In this document: positions 35,539 to 48,434 of the stretch, in pieces
Layout: each line of letters starts with the position of its first letter
Numbering within the stretch: the stretch's first letter is position 1
DNA from: Enoplolaimus lenunculus
Taxonomy: Eukaryota; Nematoda; Enoplea; Enoplida; Thoracostomopsidae
Direction: 5' to 3'
Assembly (NCBI GenBank): GCA_030248215.1
Contig: JASANG010001516.1
Span: 1 to 64,000, forward strand
Length of the DNA: 64,000 nt
Notes under the pieces: generated by a model
The model's database searches: none
Told to the model about the DNA's origin: nothing
What the model saw: the letters and a program-made list of their open reading frames with translations, nothing else
Program-made: the position numbers and the translations under genes

Positions 35539-36597
35539 CGACACATCGAACACCATACGAAATTGCTTTCTGTTTACATTTTTGCGCAAAATTCAAGCAT
35601 ACATCGCGAGGTCAAGAGCGCAGAAAATTAGCTTGTTTTGAGGGAAAGACTATATGAACTGAATGAACTTTTTGACACCTGGGATACTATGCGTTTAAAA
35701 AAATCGTTTCAATGACATCTTGAGAATAAAAGTAAGGTGTGTGCATAATTGTGGACATTTTGTAACGCTAAACACGCTTTGCGGGCACGTATTTCATAAA
35801 GATCAGAACGAAACACACTATATCGTTAATACGTGCATCAAAATATGATGAAAAATCAAATTTAAATTGTCTTATACCTTTCCGTCTACAAGCTTCAACC
35901 TAATTAGAATTCTACACCTATAAGCTAGCCAACAGCTAATATTAAACGAAATCCAAGCCTAAATACAGGCAAAAATGCAAAAAATTTTCCAATATTGTGA
36001 AAGAAAACAAAGAATAACTGTAAAATTTTTTAATATCGCGTTATGTTAAAAATTACAGCGGAATCAAATGTACTGTGTCATGTTTCTAAAACTACACTGG
36101 CAATCAACAGTAGATACAAGGCGTAAGCAACTGGTAATTGTTTCAAAATTAGCTTGAAAAGCGTTTAATTTTGGTTTGAAAACAATATTGTCAAATTTCA
36201 ATTCAGTTGACCACTTTAGCGGTGGCGAAGCATCTTAGCGGCACAGAACGTCGCAATCGAAGACACACTTTACGTGTCATCAAAATAAAATTGTCAAATT
36301 TTTCTACAACGATTTTTAGAATTAATATAGAAAGAAAAATACACAACAATGTTTAAAATCGATAAACTTTTTACGTAAAGAATTCGTTCGTATGAACTAA
36401 ATTTCAACGTTTAATATATTCTCAGAAACTGTTACATTAGTGTAAAATAAAACAGTTTGTGGCACAATTTTTCTCACGTTACCGTTCTCTATATCCTACT
36501 ATAGATGATATCGGCAGGTGAAAAAAATGTCAAAATAAAACAAAAATATTTCGTAAGAATATATAACCAAATATATAACCAAATATTTGGCCAACAG

Positions 36598-36757
36598 GCT
36601 CGTAGCCAGCTCACCTTGCTAGGGGGGCTTAAACATGTTTAGGAGTGGCCTACAAGGGTTTTTAATGACTTGCAAGTAAGGTTGAAAATTTTCTAGGGGG
36701 CTAAGATTTTTGCAGGGAGGCTGAGCCCCTCCTCCTGGCCCCTTGGCTACGGACCCA
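36598..36757. mobile_element. Family H repeat
   Basis: GCTCGTAGCCAGCTCACCTT ... CCCCTTGGCTACGGACC, close match to the copy at 2281. Confidence 0.7.
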
Positions 36758-36799
36758 TTGGCCAAGGGCGCAAAATCAAAATGTACACGTATAAATTTT

Positions 36800-37017
36800 G
36801 ACCAATGTAAAGAATAGGGACGAAACAGTATTATTAGCTTATTCCTAAGCCTAAGCCTAAAGCCCAAGCCTAAACCTAAGCGTAAAGAATGAGTTTTTTT
36901 CCTCCTAAGCCTAAGTAAGCCTAAACCTAACCCAAGCAAACAAATTCGTCTAAAGCTTAAGCTTATTCTATTCTAGTCATACAGAAAAACGTTCTGCCCC
37001 TGATCTTTACATGGGTC
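36800..37017 (-). mobile_element. TTAGGC-core MITE, family B
   Basis: Perfect 8-bp target duplication TAAATTTT (36792-36799, 37018-37025); ends GACCAATGTAAAG / TTTACATGGGTC. Confidence 0.87.
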
Positions 37018-37983
37018 TAAATTTTTATAGCCTGACCATGGGCGTCGGCATATATATTTCCAAGCAGGTGCAACACCACACCTCTCCACCATTGGGGTTC
37101 TCTAAGCTTTTTGTATTGGTAAACTCCAGTTAATCGCGTCTGCATTCTTCCATTTATACATGCGGCGCTTGCGGGTATGTGGTTTCAGACAGACAAGTTG
37201 CAAAGTTTTGTAATTTTTACTGCAAACGAAGTATTAATTTCGAGTATAACTTTGTATGATTTGCTGGCATCATCAATAAAAACAGACTCGTCTTGCTAAA
37301 TTGACTCGACTGTACTATAACTCGTCGCCAGGCAGCTTGCAGTTAAACATTCCGTTGCTCAACATGTTGTCACAACGACAACTGCCCACAACAACGTTTT
37401 GTCGACCACGTCAAGCCTACGCCGCAACCATCAATTATGCCGTAACCGAGTTGTCGGGAACGACGAGTTAGCGGTCGACATATTGTCGGACAGTGAAGCC
37501 TATGCCAAAAATAAATGCAAAAAATTAGTCTAAAGCTTAAAAGGCCTATTTTATTACATTTTCGCTAAAAACACCCAAAGTAGTAAAATTGGTTTTTAGC
37601 GTTTGTAAAATAAACACCGTCAGTTTTTGCAAATTATTCGGCCAAAGTTTGCAATCTAAGGGCTTCTGTATTAATAATTTGGAAGGTCTTTCGCTACTTT
37701 TTGCGCGACTCGTGTCAGTGCTGCGAAACATCATCATGATTTTTAACGAGGGGAATGCAACAATTAGTATGACTGCAATGTAAAATCTTAATTGCAATCA
37801 AGTAAACAAGTCAAATTTGAACTGCTACTATAGTGCAATAAGGTTCAAATAAAATATGCAATCTTTAGAGCTTAAAACAAGCTATGTGAATTATAAACTT
37901 GATTATTTTAGCTATATGGTATCACTAAAACATATTTCTGGCGTCTGTTGCCAACTGAACAATAACTTGAGCTGGCATTTTTT

Positions 37984-38178
37984 GGCCGATGTAAAAATCA
38001 GGGGCGGAACGTTTTTCTGTGGAAGAAGAGTAAAGCTTAAGCTTTAGATTATTTTTTGCTTGGCTTAGGCTTAGGCTTGGGAATATTGTCATCTTTAAGC
38101 TTAGGCTAGGGTTAGGTTTATGCTTAGGCTTAGGAATATGCTTATAATACAGTTCTGCCCCTGTTGTTTACATTGGTC
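37984..38178 (+). mobile_element. TTAGGC-core MITE, family B
   Basis: Perfect 8-bp target duplication CATTTTTT (37976-37983, 38179-38186); ends GGCCGATGTAAAAATCAGG / TTTACATTGGTC. Confidence 0.87.
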
Positions 38179-38891
38179 CATTTTTTGGAGACAATGCCGT
38201 TTGGGATAGTTTTACACAAAAGCCAAATTATATACCAACGAAACACAAGTTCACAACCTTGAATTGGCAAAATCCTGCAATTAACACCAAGCATTACATA
38301 AAAACTACTCTCTCTCGTGGAATATAAAGTGTAACTGACATCATCAAAACTAAATAATTTGTCATAATGACGTATGCAACAACTCGAATCAACTGTAAAA
38401 ATTGACCTGAATAAAACAGAACTGTAACGGGGATTCCGTTTTATATAAAATAACGCGAAAATGTTACGTAATTCACCCAATATATTTTATGTGAACGTTT
38501 CGTTATGAGACAGGGTATTTTGTATCGGTGTTATATGATGATCCAAAAAACGCACAATTCATTGCAATATTTACAGTGCAATAAATTGCAGAAAAAAACA
38601 ACTTTTGTTTTATTTTACAAATGCGACGCAGCTTGCAAAGTTTGTACATTGCGTCGTTCATTGCAAAATTCTGTACAAACGATATTGTAATGATCGGGGT
38701 TTTTGTTACAAAATCGTTTTAATCACAATTTGAACTGGATTATCAGTTGTTTTTGATATGAAAATAAAATTAGCATAACAAAACTAAATAATTTCTGGAA
38801 TGATCAATTCGAACCGTATTGAGTTTAGCAATTTAAGCAGTAAACGGTCAGTTTCATGATTATTTATAGAGATCTATCTACTGAGAGACTT

Positions 38892-38990
38892 AAGCCCTAC
38901 TCACATGTGCAACTTTTTACTATGAGATGTTTGGTCCGAAATTTCGTTTGAAAAACTTGCAGCTGCAATAGTGCATTAGATATTGCATAT
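38892..38990. mobile_element. Family G MITE, left part
   Basis: TTAAGCCCTACTCACATGTG, then GTGCAACTTTTT and CTTGCAGCTGCAA; the right half is absent. Confidence 0.6.
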
Positions 38991-40256
38991 AATATTTACT
39001 TCAGACTCTAGCAGAATGAGCGCAGTGAAACTATTTGAGACTCTACTAGAACCACTTACACCCAATGCGACTACTATAGCCCATCTTCTGATGTGTGGTG
39101 TAACACCTATTAATACAGTCTAAAACATGTCGCCGGAAAGGCTAAATAAGATAATTAATTCACCGCGTTATTTTGTTGCTTTTGGCATGTTCGCCAACAT
39201 TTCCCGCCAACCTTGCATTTCGCGCCAAAATTTGAATCTCGCCAAAATTTGAATTTTCACGCCAACATTAAATGTCTACTACACTGTTTTTCAAACATTT
39301 CAATATTCTAGACAGTATCATTGCAAAACAGTCTTGTCCGGATAGACTTTCCGTGAAACTCTATGATGTCCGCGAAAGACGGTGATATTGGAAAATGAAG
39401 GGTATCAATAAAACAAGCCGGACAAGCTACTGAATTTTTTGGGAGGGGACATTTTGTGTGCCGAGTGCACGTATGGTAAGGTGTGAGTGATATTATGCAT
39501 GCATGTTTAATACTGCATAGATTGTCAAAACAGCCAATTCGCCCATAGTGTGAAGCAAAAACAACAATGATTTATTTACTTACGGTACTACAATGATTTA
39601 ACTAATCGAGAACCATGTTTTAGATAACAGAAGTTCCGAACAAAACTAATACGGGTACTACTTACAGTTTCAAACATTTGTATTATCATTTTGCTGACTG
39701 TAATAATTGTCTGATCCATCGGTGCCCAGACGACTTCGTTGAAATAAAGAAACATTGAACACTGTACACAAATATTTCACATTAGATATACAGTGTTTGA
39801 TCAGTTCCTTTTAAATACTTCTTATGTTATCTGAAACCTATTAAACCTTCGCTCGGATTGACACTCCGAGCTTTTCATTTGAGGCGTTTGGTATACCACC
39901 CTTCCACTATAACGGTATTATGCTCAATCATGGCGGGGTCTGCCGTCTTGTGAAGAGATTACACTGCGTATAGATGCATTAACCAATTAAAACTGCGAAT
40001 TGCGCAATGTTTCCATTAAACCTCACTCGCTTGAACAATTTCTACTTTTTCAAAGTATAATCCGGAAACTCTCGACGGCGAGACGTGTGCTACGACTGCT
40101 ACTACGAGAGCTTGACATTCAAACTCGAACGGTTCTCACGTCTAGTGGGTATTTTGTAGTAGTACTGCGCATAGGTGTAATAGTTAAACATAATGTATTA
40201 ATAGACATAATGTATCTGGTATTATCATCCGGTTGCACACTGCAAGGTTATCCGTA

Positions 40257-40432
40257 CACTGCAAGAAATGGTGAATCAAATTGACTCTCTCCGAAATAGG
40301 TTTTTCCGGAATTCACAAACTGAGTCAAATTCGACTCCGTTAGAGTTAAATTCGTCTCTTTGACTCAGGTTGTTTAGTGTCGAAAAGCCTATTTGGGAGA
40401 GAGTCAATTTGACTCACCATTTTTTGCAGTGT
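40257..40432. mobile_element. Palindromic TGAGTCA MITE (family C)
   Basis: CACTGCAAGAAATGGTGAAT ... CACCATTTTTTGCAGTG with TA on both flanks; slightly shortened centre. Confidence 0.8.
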
Positions 40433-40645
40433 AATTGACCTTTGGTTTCATACAAACCAGGACAGAGTGCCAAATTCTTGTACACTAAACACATATTTAA
40501 AAGCTGTCCGATTGCATTGAGTAGTTTTAGCCCAGTTAAATGACATAAATCAATAAATTATAAATATAAAACGAGTGACATATATTTCTAAAAATACTAA
40601 TAAATAAATGCAAAATACAAAAACAGCTAAACATTTACAACTATA

Positions 40646-40926
40646 AAACCCTATTCACACGTCCAAGTTTTTGCTGCGAGAACTTGCAACTGCAACGTGC
40701 ACTTGCGCGTTTGGTCAAAAATCCCATTTGAAAAACTTGCAGCTGTAAATAATTCATTAAAAATCATAACTAAAAACTTTGATCACATGTGTGAATAACC
40801 ATGCAAGTTCACTGAATTTATTGCAGCCGCTTTTCCATTGGCTGATGAAAAAAATGCAAATTCTGCGTGCAATTTTCAGCTGCAACTTCTCGCAGCAAAA
40901 ACTTGCCCGTGTATGAATAGGGCTTA
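40646..40926. mobile_element. Family G MITE, near complete
   Basis: AACCCTATTCACACGTCCAA at the left, complement GTGTATGAATAGGGCTTAA at the right, 14-base ends with TTAA kept on the right side. Confidence 0.75.
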
Positions 40927-43231
40927 AGTGTTAACATTAAGCAAACTCTGATAGCCGTTTAAATTGTACGTTCGAACCATGCGATGCGATGCTAGTTTTG
41001 ATGAATTCGGTAATTATTCAATCAGAGTAACACCTAACAAAGTTCATGTTACAGAGACCGTGTAACTATGACGTTATGAAATAAGCTGATTGCTGTGCTG
41101 CACGCAGGATGCAACCAGAATTGCAAAATACAGAAACCGGAAACGGAAAAATAACGCAACCGCAAAGTTGAAAATATGTGTTACCGTAAAATTCGTTTGT
41201 AAGCAATAAACGAACAATTCACTATCAAGACGACTAAAATGAAAATTATTTACTCTCATTTGTTGTGTATTTCAGGTCCCCGCTTTTAGCAGCAGACGCA
41301 AAATCAACCATAACGATGTTCTCTCACCATTTTTCGGAAAATATGGTCGAATAATAACTTTAGCGTACTTGAAAAAAAATTCAAGAAACATGATTTTGGC
41401 ATTGACATACATGTTTTAAATCCTATATATAGTATTAATTAACAAATACGTCTAATGTTTACAGCATAGTCAAAAATTTACAAAAAAACAGATATACTAC
41501 AATAATCACACATTTACAAATAATGGTCAACCTGTTATAAACATAACATTATGACGATTTGGTTAGATTTCGAAGGCAAAACGGCCATTTTATCAGCTGG
41601 ATCTGACCTATTCATCGATATAAATGCCATCACAGACCTACGGATTTTTTCGTTACAAGTTCAAATTTTTTCAACCCCCAAAATTCTATCTGGACTATAC
41701 AGGCCAAAAATATCACAAATGTACTTCTGTGCAGTGATACGGGATATTTTTATCTGGTCTGCTTCTTACAGGTTTTTACCAAATGCGCATGTTAGAACGC
41801 TGGGCGTTGCATGTCAAACCGACTTAGAAACTTTGTTTGAGGTTTCGGGATATTTTTAGCTTACAACATAGGAACGCCCTTCGAAATTTTTCATAAAATG
41901 TAGCCCCCTTTCCGAAATTTCGGCCCCACCCATGTGTTCGTTTGTATGGACAACAGAACACAGGACGCAAAGGGGAGTCTAATAATTTTTTGTTGCGTGG
42001 TTGGTAAACCATCACAAGAATTATTGACAGATAAAGTCATCGTTAACGCGGTACATACATATTAAAATTAAAAAGTACATACATAATAAGAAAATATATA
42101 CTGCTAATAAACAAAATTTGCACACCACATAAATATTGTGTGCTGCACTGCGAGTTCAAATACACAACAGAGAGCATAAGCAATTAAAAACAGAATAACT
42201 AATAACCTCTACATAGCCGTAGTTATAATGTAGTTCAATGACAATATTCACCTGATCTCAGGGCGAAAACTATATGACAAGAAATTAACCAATTATCTTT
42301 GCTTCCTAGCAAACTTTTACGATTACATTACATTTCCATAAAAATATATACTATATTTTTAATATACGTATAGTAACTAAAATATAGGTCTATTAAGATT
42401 CCAAAACCATACATAAATTATAAAACAATTAAGGGTTACACTAAACTACATATTAAACATTGATGTGAGCCAGCGCTTACTTACACGACGCACTGCATCT
42501 GCATTTCAAGTGTGTGACAGTGCTCGACGTATATAATTCTTCAATGAAAATTTGGTGATTTCTAAAATCACATGCAACTTGCATTGACGATTGCCCATTA
42601 CGCAACGTATTAACCAACACAATTATTGTTTGTATTGTTGAGAAACGATCGGTTTGAACGGTTAACTAACCAAAATATAATCTACTACAAATTGAATAAA
42701 CAAAAGAAGTAACAACGTAGCACTAAATAATCATCAACGCTTCATCTACAATATTAAAAATCAAATTATGTGGAACATAACAAACCAAATAATGTAATAT
42801 TTTTGCAGTCGTCAGCCTCGGCGCGCAAGTGTATGTAATTCACCATATTACGCCATAATGTTAACTGCTTGATCAAAACAAATTCGACAATTTTGGTAAT
42901 TTAAAAGCACATAAAATACGAAACAGAAAGGACGTGTAAACACTGGGCCGAACAGTTAGAATCACTTTTTGTGCCGAAATTTAGTGTACTATCTCCTTCA
43001 ACTACCACGAAACCTTTATGACATCCTTTCGAAGTTAAATACGCTGTTTAAGCTCTAATCAAAATACCGTAACAAAATAAAAAGCATAATATTGAAATAA
43101 AACCTGTATTTCTGCAGCCTAAACTATTCTACCTTAAACAAACTACAACTTAAATGCATATCATCCATCATGTCGATTCGCGGCCTTTGTGTCAAATGAA
43201 GTATAAGTAAACACCAAGTTTAATTCGGTTT

Positions 43232-46200
43232 TTAAGAACTATGAACTTCGCGTAGAATTTCAAAATGAACCATGCCGAGTTTATCATTACGTTCGTGTAT
43301 AATGTTGTACGCGTACGCTTTGCATTCAACCATTATCAACATCCCAGGCGGCAAATTCAAAAATTTTACAAACACCTGAAAGTAGAAAGCGTGGAAAAAT
43401 CAAACCATTAAAACCATTAAAGCTCTGTTTGTCTTACTTTATGTTTAAGAAGATGCTTAAGGTAGAGAGACAACATATACGTTTGGCATTATGTTTATAA
43501 GTATTCCTAAACACATTTCGATTATACACTATTAATTCTCTTCATGCACAGACTAAAAAATAATACATATGTAGATTTAATACTGCTTTTAACCCCTCGG
43601 CGCTGCTTATTTACACAATATATTAATTTAAAGTTTATTTATTAGTAAAACATAGCGTTCTCAGTAAAACTTACCAGCGGCGAATGATACCGTTTGTATG
43701 CTCTGTAAGGAAAGAATTTCTTTTTGAATCCAGACGACGGATAATATTCCATTTCTCCGATATTATCTTTGTCAGCATAATACTGAAAAGATTTTAACCA
43801 TGAAATCGGACTATTAGGTCTAAATTCCACGGCGTATCAGAAATTATGACTTTTGATGAAGCCACAAAGAACCAGCTGTTCCATCTACTATTCGCGTCTG
43901 CTATTAGCACTAATGTAATTTGGTTTGAAGCAACCGCAAACTCTACAGCCGAACCGAGAAAATGTTACTGTGTGTTAAAAAGTTAAAAAAACCAAAATAT
44001 TGTCTGTGTTTTATTAACAAATATTAAGACGAAAACACAAATCAGTATTACTTCTCCTTCGCAATCTACGGCGACATCTCCTTTTCGATATCGTCCGGCT
44101 ATAGCGTCCGGAACAGAGCCGTCCGGATAATCAACAGGCATCCAATCAATCAGCTAAAATAAGAGTACAACTTAGATCAGTATTGACAACAATTAGTTTT
44201 TTCCTGGCTTTCATGCAAAATTGCATCAAGATTTTCTAAATTTCTGACAAAATCTCTCCCGGCGTTGTTTCAGGTTGAGTATAATTCACCAAAAATTATA
44301 AATTCCAAAACATATTTCTAATTGACTTTAAGAGCAACAATTTATATTTTTTGCTATCATACCCGGTTCAATCGCAAGACAATGCATGGAGCCCCTTTTG
44401 CAAATCCATAATCGTCTTTGAAGCATGCCTCGTACTCTGACGAATTTCGATTTAGTTTACACGCGGGATTAGTCTCATCGGTAGGCCAATTTTTTGTATT
44501 CGTATCATCACAGTCGACTAGATCAGTTAAATTGTCGTAATGCACTGAAAGCATTCACAGAGAGTGTCTAATTTAAAAAGATGGTAAAAGGCATTATGAT
44601 AAAATGTATGAAATAATTTTTTGAAATATTCTGAACACCACAGCATAACATGCTGCAAAGACACAAAGGAGGTTTATATAAAGCTCAATTTACATTTTTC
44701 GCACTATGAAATAAAATTAGACTGAGGATGCGGTACTGGAGACCGACCAACCACTCTGCGGAAGTTGCACTCAACAAGGATGGCAGTCTCTGTCGGTCTC
44801 AGTCTTCATAAGTTTCGATATTTAGCACGTCTCAGTTCAATCTCGGTTTTTTAGTCTCGGGAACCGACACCAAAAGTCTAGCATTCAGCAAGTGTATAGC
44901 TGTATTGTTAAAATAAGTGAAGCTTGCTGAACAAAATTTCGCAGTGAATATCAGAATTTTCATAATTGCGCAATAATTATGAGCTGATATGCTGAAAAAC
45001 ACAAAAAACTACGAAAAACTCATTAGAAATAATTTATACTCAAATTTGGCCGAGATCGAGACTTTTCATGACCGGCCTCGGTCTCAATCTCGGTTTTCAA
45101 CCGAAGCCGCAAATCAGTGCTACCTAACATGCATGGTATAACTGGAATTCCAGTGCCTGTTCCGGTTTTGGCACTCTGTATTAAATTTTGGTCGGTGGAA
45201 ATTAAGATATTTTCCTTCAAAATGAAAATAAAAATTAAGTAATTTCATTCGTGTAGTATATAAATTATGACAATCGTCGAAAACAAACCATCGAAGGTAG
45301 ATTGCGTTTCCGTGGATTATGAAAATGTAAAATATAGCAGATAATGTAAATACCCATCTCCAACAAGAGTTATATCACCAATAATATTGCATAAAAGAAA
45401 ATGAAAACAAATTTTTCGGTGGCATACATTTGTCATTTTCCGGTTCCGGTTTCGTATCCCGTATTTTTTTTAAATTTCGGTTCCTGTGCACCTTGCTAAC
45501 ATGCTTTAAGCAAGAGCTTTTAAAAATATCGCATACGCATCCAGCATACGTGCTACAACGGAGTCAGAAATCAAACAAAGACACAAACGGAAAAGTTACG
45601 CTTTAAGAATGACAAAATTTAGTGATCTAGAGTTCACACGCATTGAAAACATTGTATGAGCCTTTCGGCAGATATCGATGCGTTAGCGTTAGTCGCTCTA
45701 TATCACGCATGTTAACCAAAGCTACTACGTAAAACGTCAGATACGGCTACGCTCGAACACTTACTTTGAAAAAACTCATTCAGACTGATCACGTATTTTA
45801 AATAGGTGGATCTATCATTCTGATCAAACATAATAAGCGTGGATTCCGTGTCGTTCGACAGCCACGGTTGATAACCGAGTCCTAAGCAGAGAATTTAAGA
45901 TTACTCGCACGCAAAACCAAATAACGCGTAATTTCGTAAACAATGCCGTCAACTATTGACAAATTATGATTACTAGCGCACTTTTTCGGGCGTTCAGTTA
46001 TTATAAACTTCTGTTAATACAAAATTTAATAACAAGCTGCTAGGTTTTTCAACGCGTGCCACGCAATGATATATTTTTAGTCGAGATTCGTAAAAAATCG
46101 GCCTACTACGTTGGCTAAAATTTTTTCAGAAGTTTTAGCGAAATTGGCTAAAGATTTAAAGTTGAAAAATGAAACTTTCCCCAAAACAGTACATATGATT

Positions 46201-48021
46201 GATGCGAAAACAGCGAGGAATTAATTTTCGTTGGTTAGACTCAAAATCAATGAAACCGATGCATTTTTAACACATTAACAACGACCGTATTCCACAATTC
46301 TATGTTTTTGTGACGTTGCGTTCAGTTGCAGTATTACGTAATTAAGCCCATGTCCTTTTAAGGGCTTACAGCACGGTCTCACCGAAATTCCTTTTCCGGC
46401 CAGAATTCCTGCAAAAACTCAATTCCTGTTCCTGTTCCCGCATTCAAAGATGCAGGAAACGGAATTTTTAAGGTTTGTGGAAATTGTTCATAATCATTTA
46501 AATACTGAAACTTTCTTTTTGAAAATTTACTATTTTGAAATAAGCGTTTTTGCAATAAGTTCAATTTTGTTAAAACAATGTTTCTGATGTTTTAGCAAAA
46601 CTTAATGACCAAATAGCTGAAAATTCGCTTAAGCCAATTTTTGGCAAGTTTTTCAGCGTTCAACGGTAATTACGTGATGAAAATTATTTCCATTACGGTT
46701 CCTGTTCCGGTTCCTGCAAAGAAACTTAATTCGCGTTCCTATTGCGGTAAAACTTTGTACCCCTTGGAACCCTGGCATCTAGTTTTCAGTAGGTACTATA
46801 AAATAGAGGTGGCTATGGTTAAGACTATTATTTATGCTAAGGCTTAGACTTAGTTATATATAAACTTATTTTTACCCTGAACTTTAGATGAAGTCTTTGG
46901 AATAAAGAGGAATATGCTGAAATATATACTGTTACGCCCCTCACATAACAATGGTAATCTTTATCAGGTTTTCAGCGTTATTGTAAACCAATACATTAGT
47001 GAGCGTACACTGATACATGCAAACATTTATATTGCATGTATCATGTATGACAGAAAAATATGTAAAAGTAAGTCAATCAGTTCCCCGTTCGTTGACAGAA
47101 AAATAAATGTTGGTTTCAATTTTTTAAAGTTTTTAAAAAACGCCCGGCAAGTTAAAATACCGAGAGCCGAATACTGTTCTTTTGCCCGTGCCTGATATAG
47201 GGTCGCATCCTAATATATAATCATTACTTAGTTTTACATTCTAAATTTTTTATTCATTACGTACCTGGATTAATTCCGATGATGCTTCCTTTACCATAAT
47301 ACACGGGCTTCTTATTATCCAACGTTAGTACAAAAACGTAAAGGCAAATCGCAAAGAATCCAGCCAAGCACGCGTAGAAAATGATATAAAAGATTGTGAT
47401 CAAAACTGAAACCAAAAATTTACATTAGAATTATTTTTTAAACTTGAAGCGTCCATGTTCACTGCTTGTAGTTCCACCGATTAACGTGAATACAGATTGC
47501 AGTTTACGTGGCCATGCCATGAACACTGACAGAAAAACCGGATGTGCAAATGCTTAAGCATATTAGGAGAAGCCAGATTAACTTGAATGAATTAGTTTTC
47601 CGTTGAAGAGTTCTCCTAAAGCTAAGTTTCAGAGACGAAACCTGTGAAGTTGTGAATACATTTCGAGATTTATAAATATACACAATTCATGATAAACATA
47701 ACACCAAATTACTCTGAAAACGTGGTCGCAGCCCCATGGTAGCTCTAACATAATAAGTCGTAAAACTCATTTTGTACCAAACAGTGAAAAAAGTTAATGT
47801 GACCATGACTACAGCTTATTTATCGCAGCTAAATAAACCTTTACACTACAACGGAGCAGAAACATAACCAACTTACGCCAACTTTTGCATGTTCGACCGA
47901 GATAAGTGCCATTTTCCTTATCGTATAAAAATTCGAGAAATTCCTGGCATTTTGTCTTTTTTTCTGCTTTTCGAGATATGAAGCCTTCACCCTCTCCACC
48001 AACATCGTTCTGAACAGCCAT
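43232..48021 (-). CDS. ATP1B: Na+/K+-transporting ATPase beta subunit, complete
   Basis: The beta subunit is a type II glycoprotein needed to fold the Na+/K+-ATPase alpha subunit and bring it to the plasma membrane. Seven phase-consistent minus-strand exons: 48021-47877, 47405-47265, 45881-45765, 44544-44363, 44153-44052, 43782-43675, 43375-43232, giving 312 residues. Seen: a charged cytoplasmic head with YLGRTCKSW; one membrane helix ([19 protein letters not shown]); the PGLGYQP stretch after it; six ectodomain Cys placed as in the three conserved disulfides (VDC, ACKLN, EACF, APCIVL, VDCEG, VECKAYA); the [12 protein letters not shown] block; an Asn-Ser-Ser glycosylation site; and a short C-terminus. 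A 212-bp tandem duplication just upstream repeats the leader and the first codons. Which vertebrate paralogue (B1, B2 or B3) it matches cannot be told by eye. Confidence 0.96.
46373..46785. repeat. GTTCCT-rich dispersed repeat in ATP1B intron 2
   Basis: TTCCGGCCAGAATTCCTGC, GTTCCTGTTCCTG words and a trailing TTGGAACCCTGG. It matches the sequence upstream of ATP1B (48160-48740) for several hundred bases; the ends resemble family I. Confidence 0.6.
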
Positions 48022-48434
48022 AGTGCCTTTTTAATAGATGCCTATGAACCTCTAGCTTTCTGTTAGCTGTAAAAATAATAATATGAAGAGGAAACCAATA
48101 AAAAGTTTTTAAGACTTCTAATTGCAGTATATATATTATAAATTTCAAAGAGTTCAACAGGAATTTCTGTTCCGGCCGGAATTCCTGCAAAAATTCAATT
48201 CGTGTTCCTGTTACTGTTCCTGCGAACAGCCATAGTGCCTTTTTAATAGATGCCTATGAACATCTAGTTTTCTGTTAGCTGTAAAAATAAAAATATGAAG
48301 AGGAAACCAACAAAAAATTTTAAGACTTGTTATTGCAGTGTATATTATAAATTTTCCAGGCTTCACCCGAAATTTCTGTTCCGGCCGGTATTCCTGCAAA
48401 AATTCAATTCATGTTCCTGTTCCTGTTCCTGCAT
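48012..48434. repeat. 212-bp tandem duplication covering the ATP1B start region
   Basis: Units 48012-48223 and 48224-48434 align along their whole length with scattered mismatches. Both begin GAACAGCCATAGTGCC (reverse complement of the ATP1B start) and end in a GTTCCT-rich tract. The inner copy carries the used start codon. The outer unit belongs to a dispersed GTTCCT-rich repeat also seen in intron 2 near 46373-46765. Confidence 0.8.
48195..48233 (-). promoter_or_regulatory. Possible upstream ORF in the duplicated ATP1B leader
   Basis: The tandem copy of the leader repeats ATGGCTGTTC, the real start of ATP1B. In the upstream copy this ATG (48233) runs only 12 codons before TGA. If transcription begins farther upstream, it would act as a short upstream ORF. 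Confidence 0.35.

Larger units (their letters stand above)
34604..43231. other. Gene-poor 8.6-kb spacer
   Basis: Upstream of the PAN/EGF/TSP1 gene and downstream of ATP1B. Holds three family B MITEs, family C, G and H elements, and a CGCCAA(C/A)ATTT-rich patch near 39190-39270. Frames such as 38480-38142 (minus) and 41551-41859 (plus) have no recognisable domain or splice partners. From about 41300 to 43200 I see nothing. Confidence 0.6.

Noticed and set aside
38142-38480. 112-residue minus-strand frame
   Set aside because: It begins in unique AT-rich DNA and ends inside a family B MITE; no domain seen.
40000-40284. 94-residue plus-strand frame
   Set aside because: It runs into a palindromic MITE and shows no domain.
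41551-41859. 102-residue plus-strand frame as a gene
   Set aside because: No recognisable domain, no splice partners, AT-rich surroundings; length is within chance.
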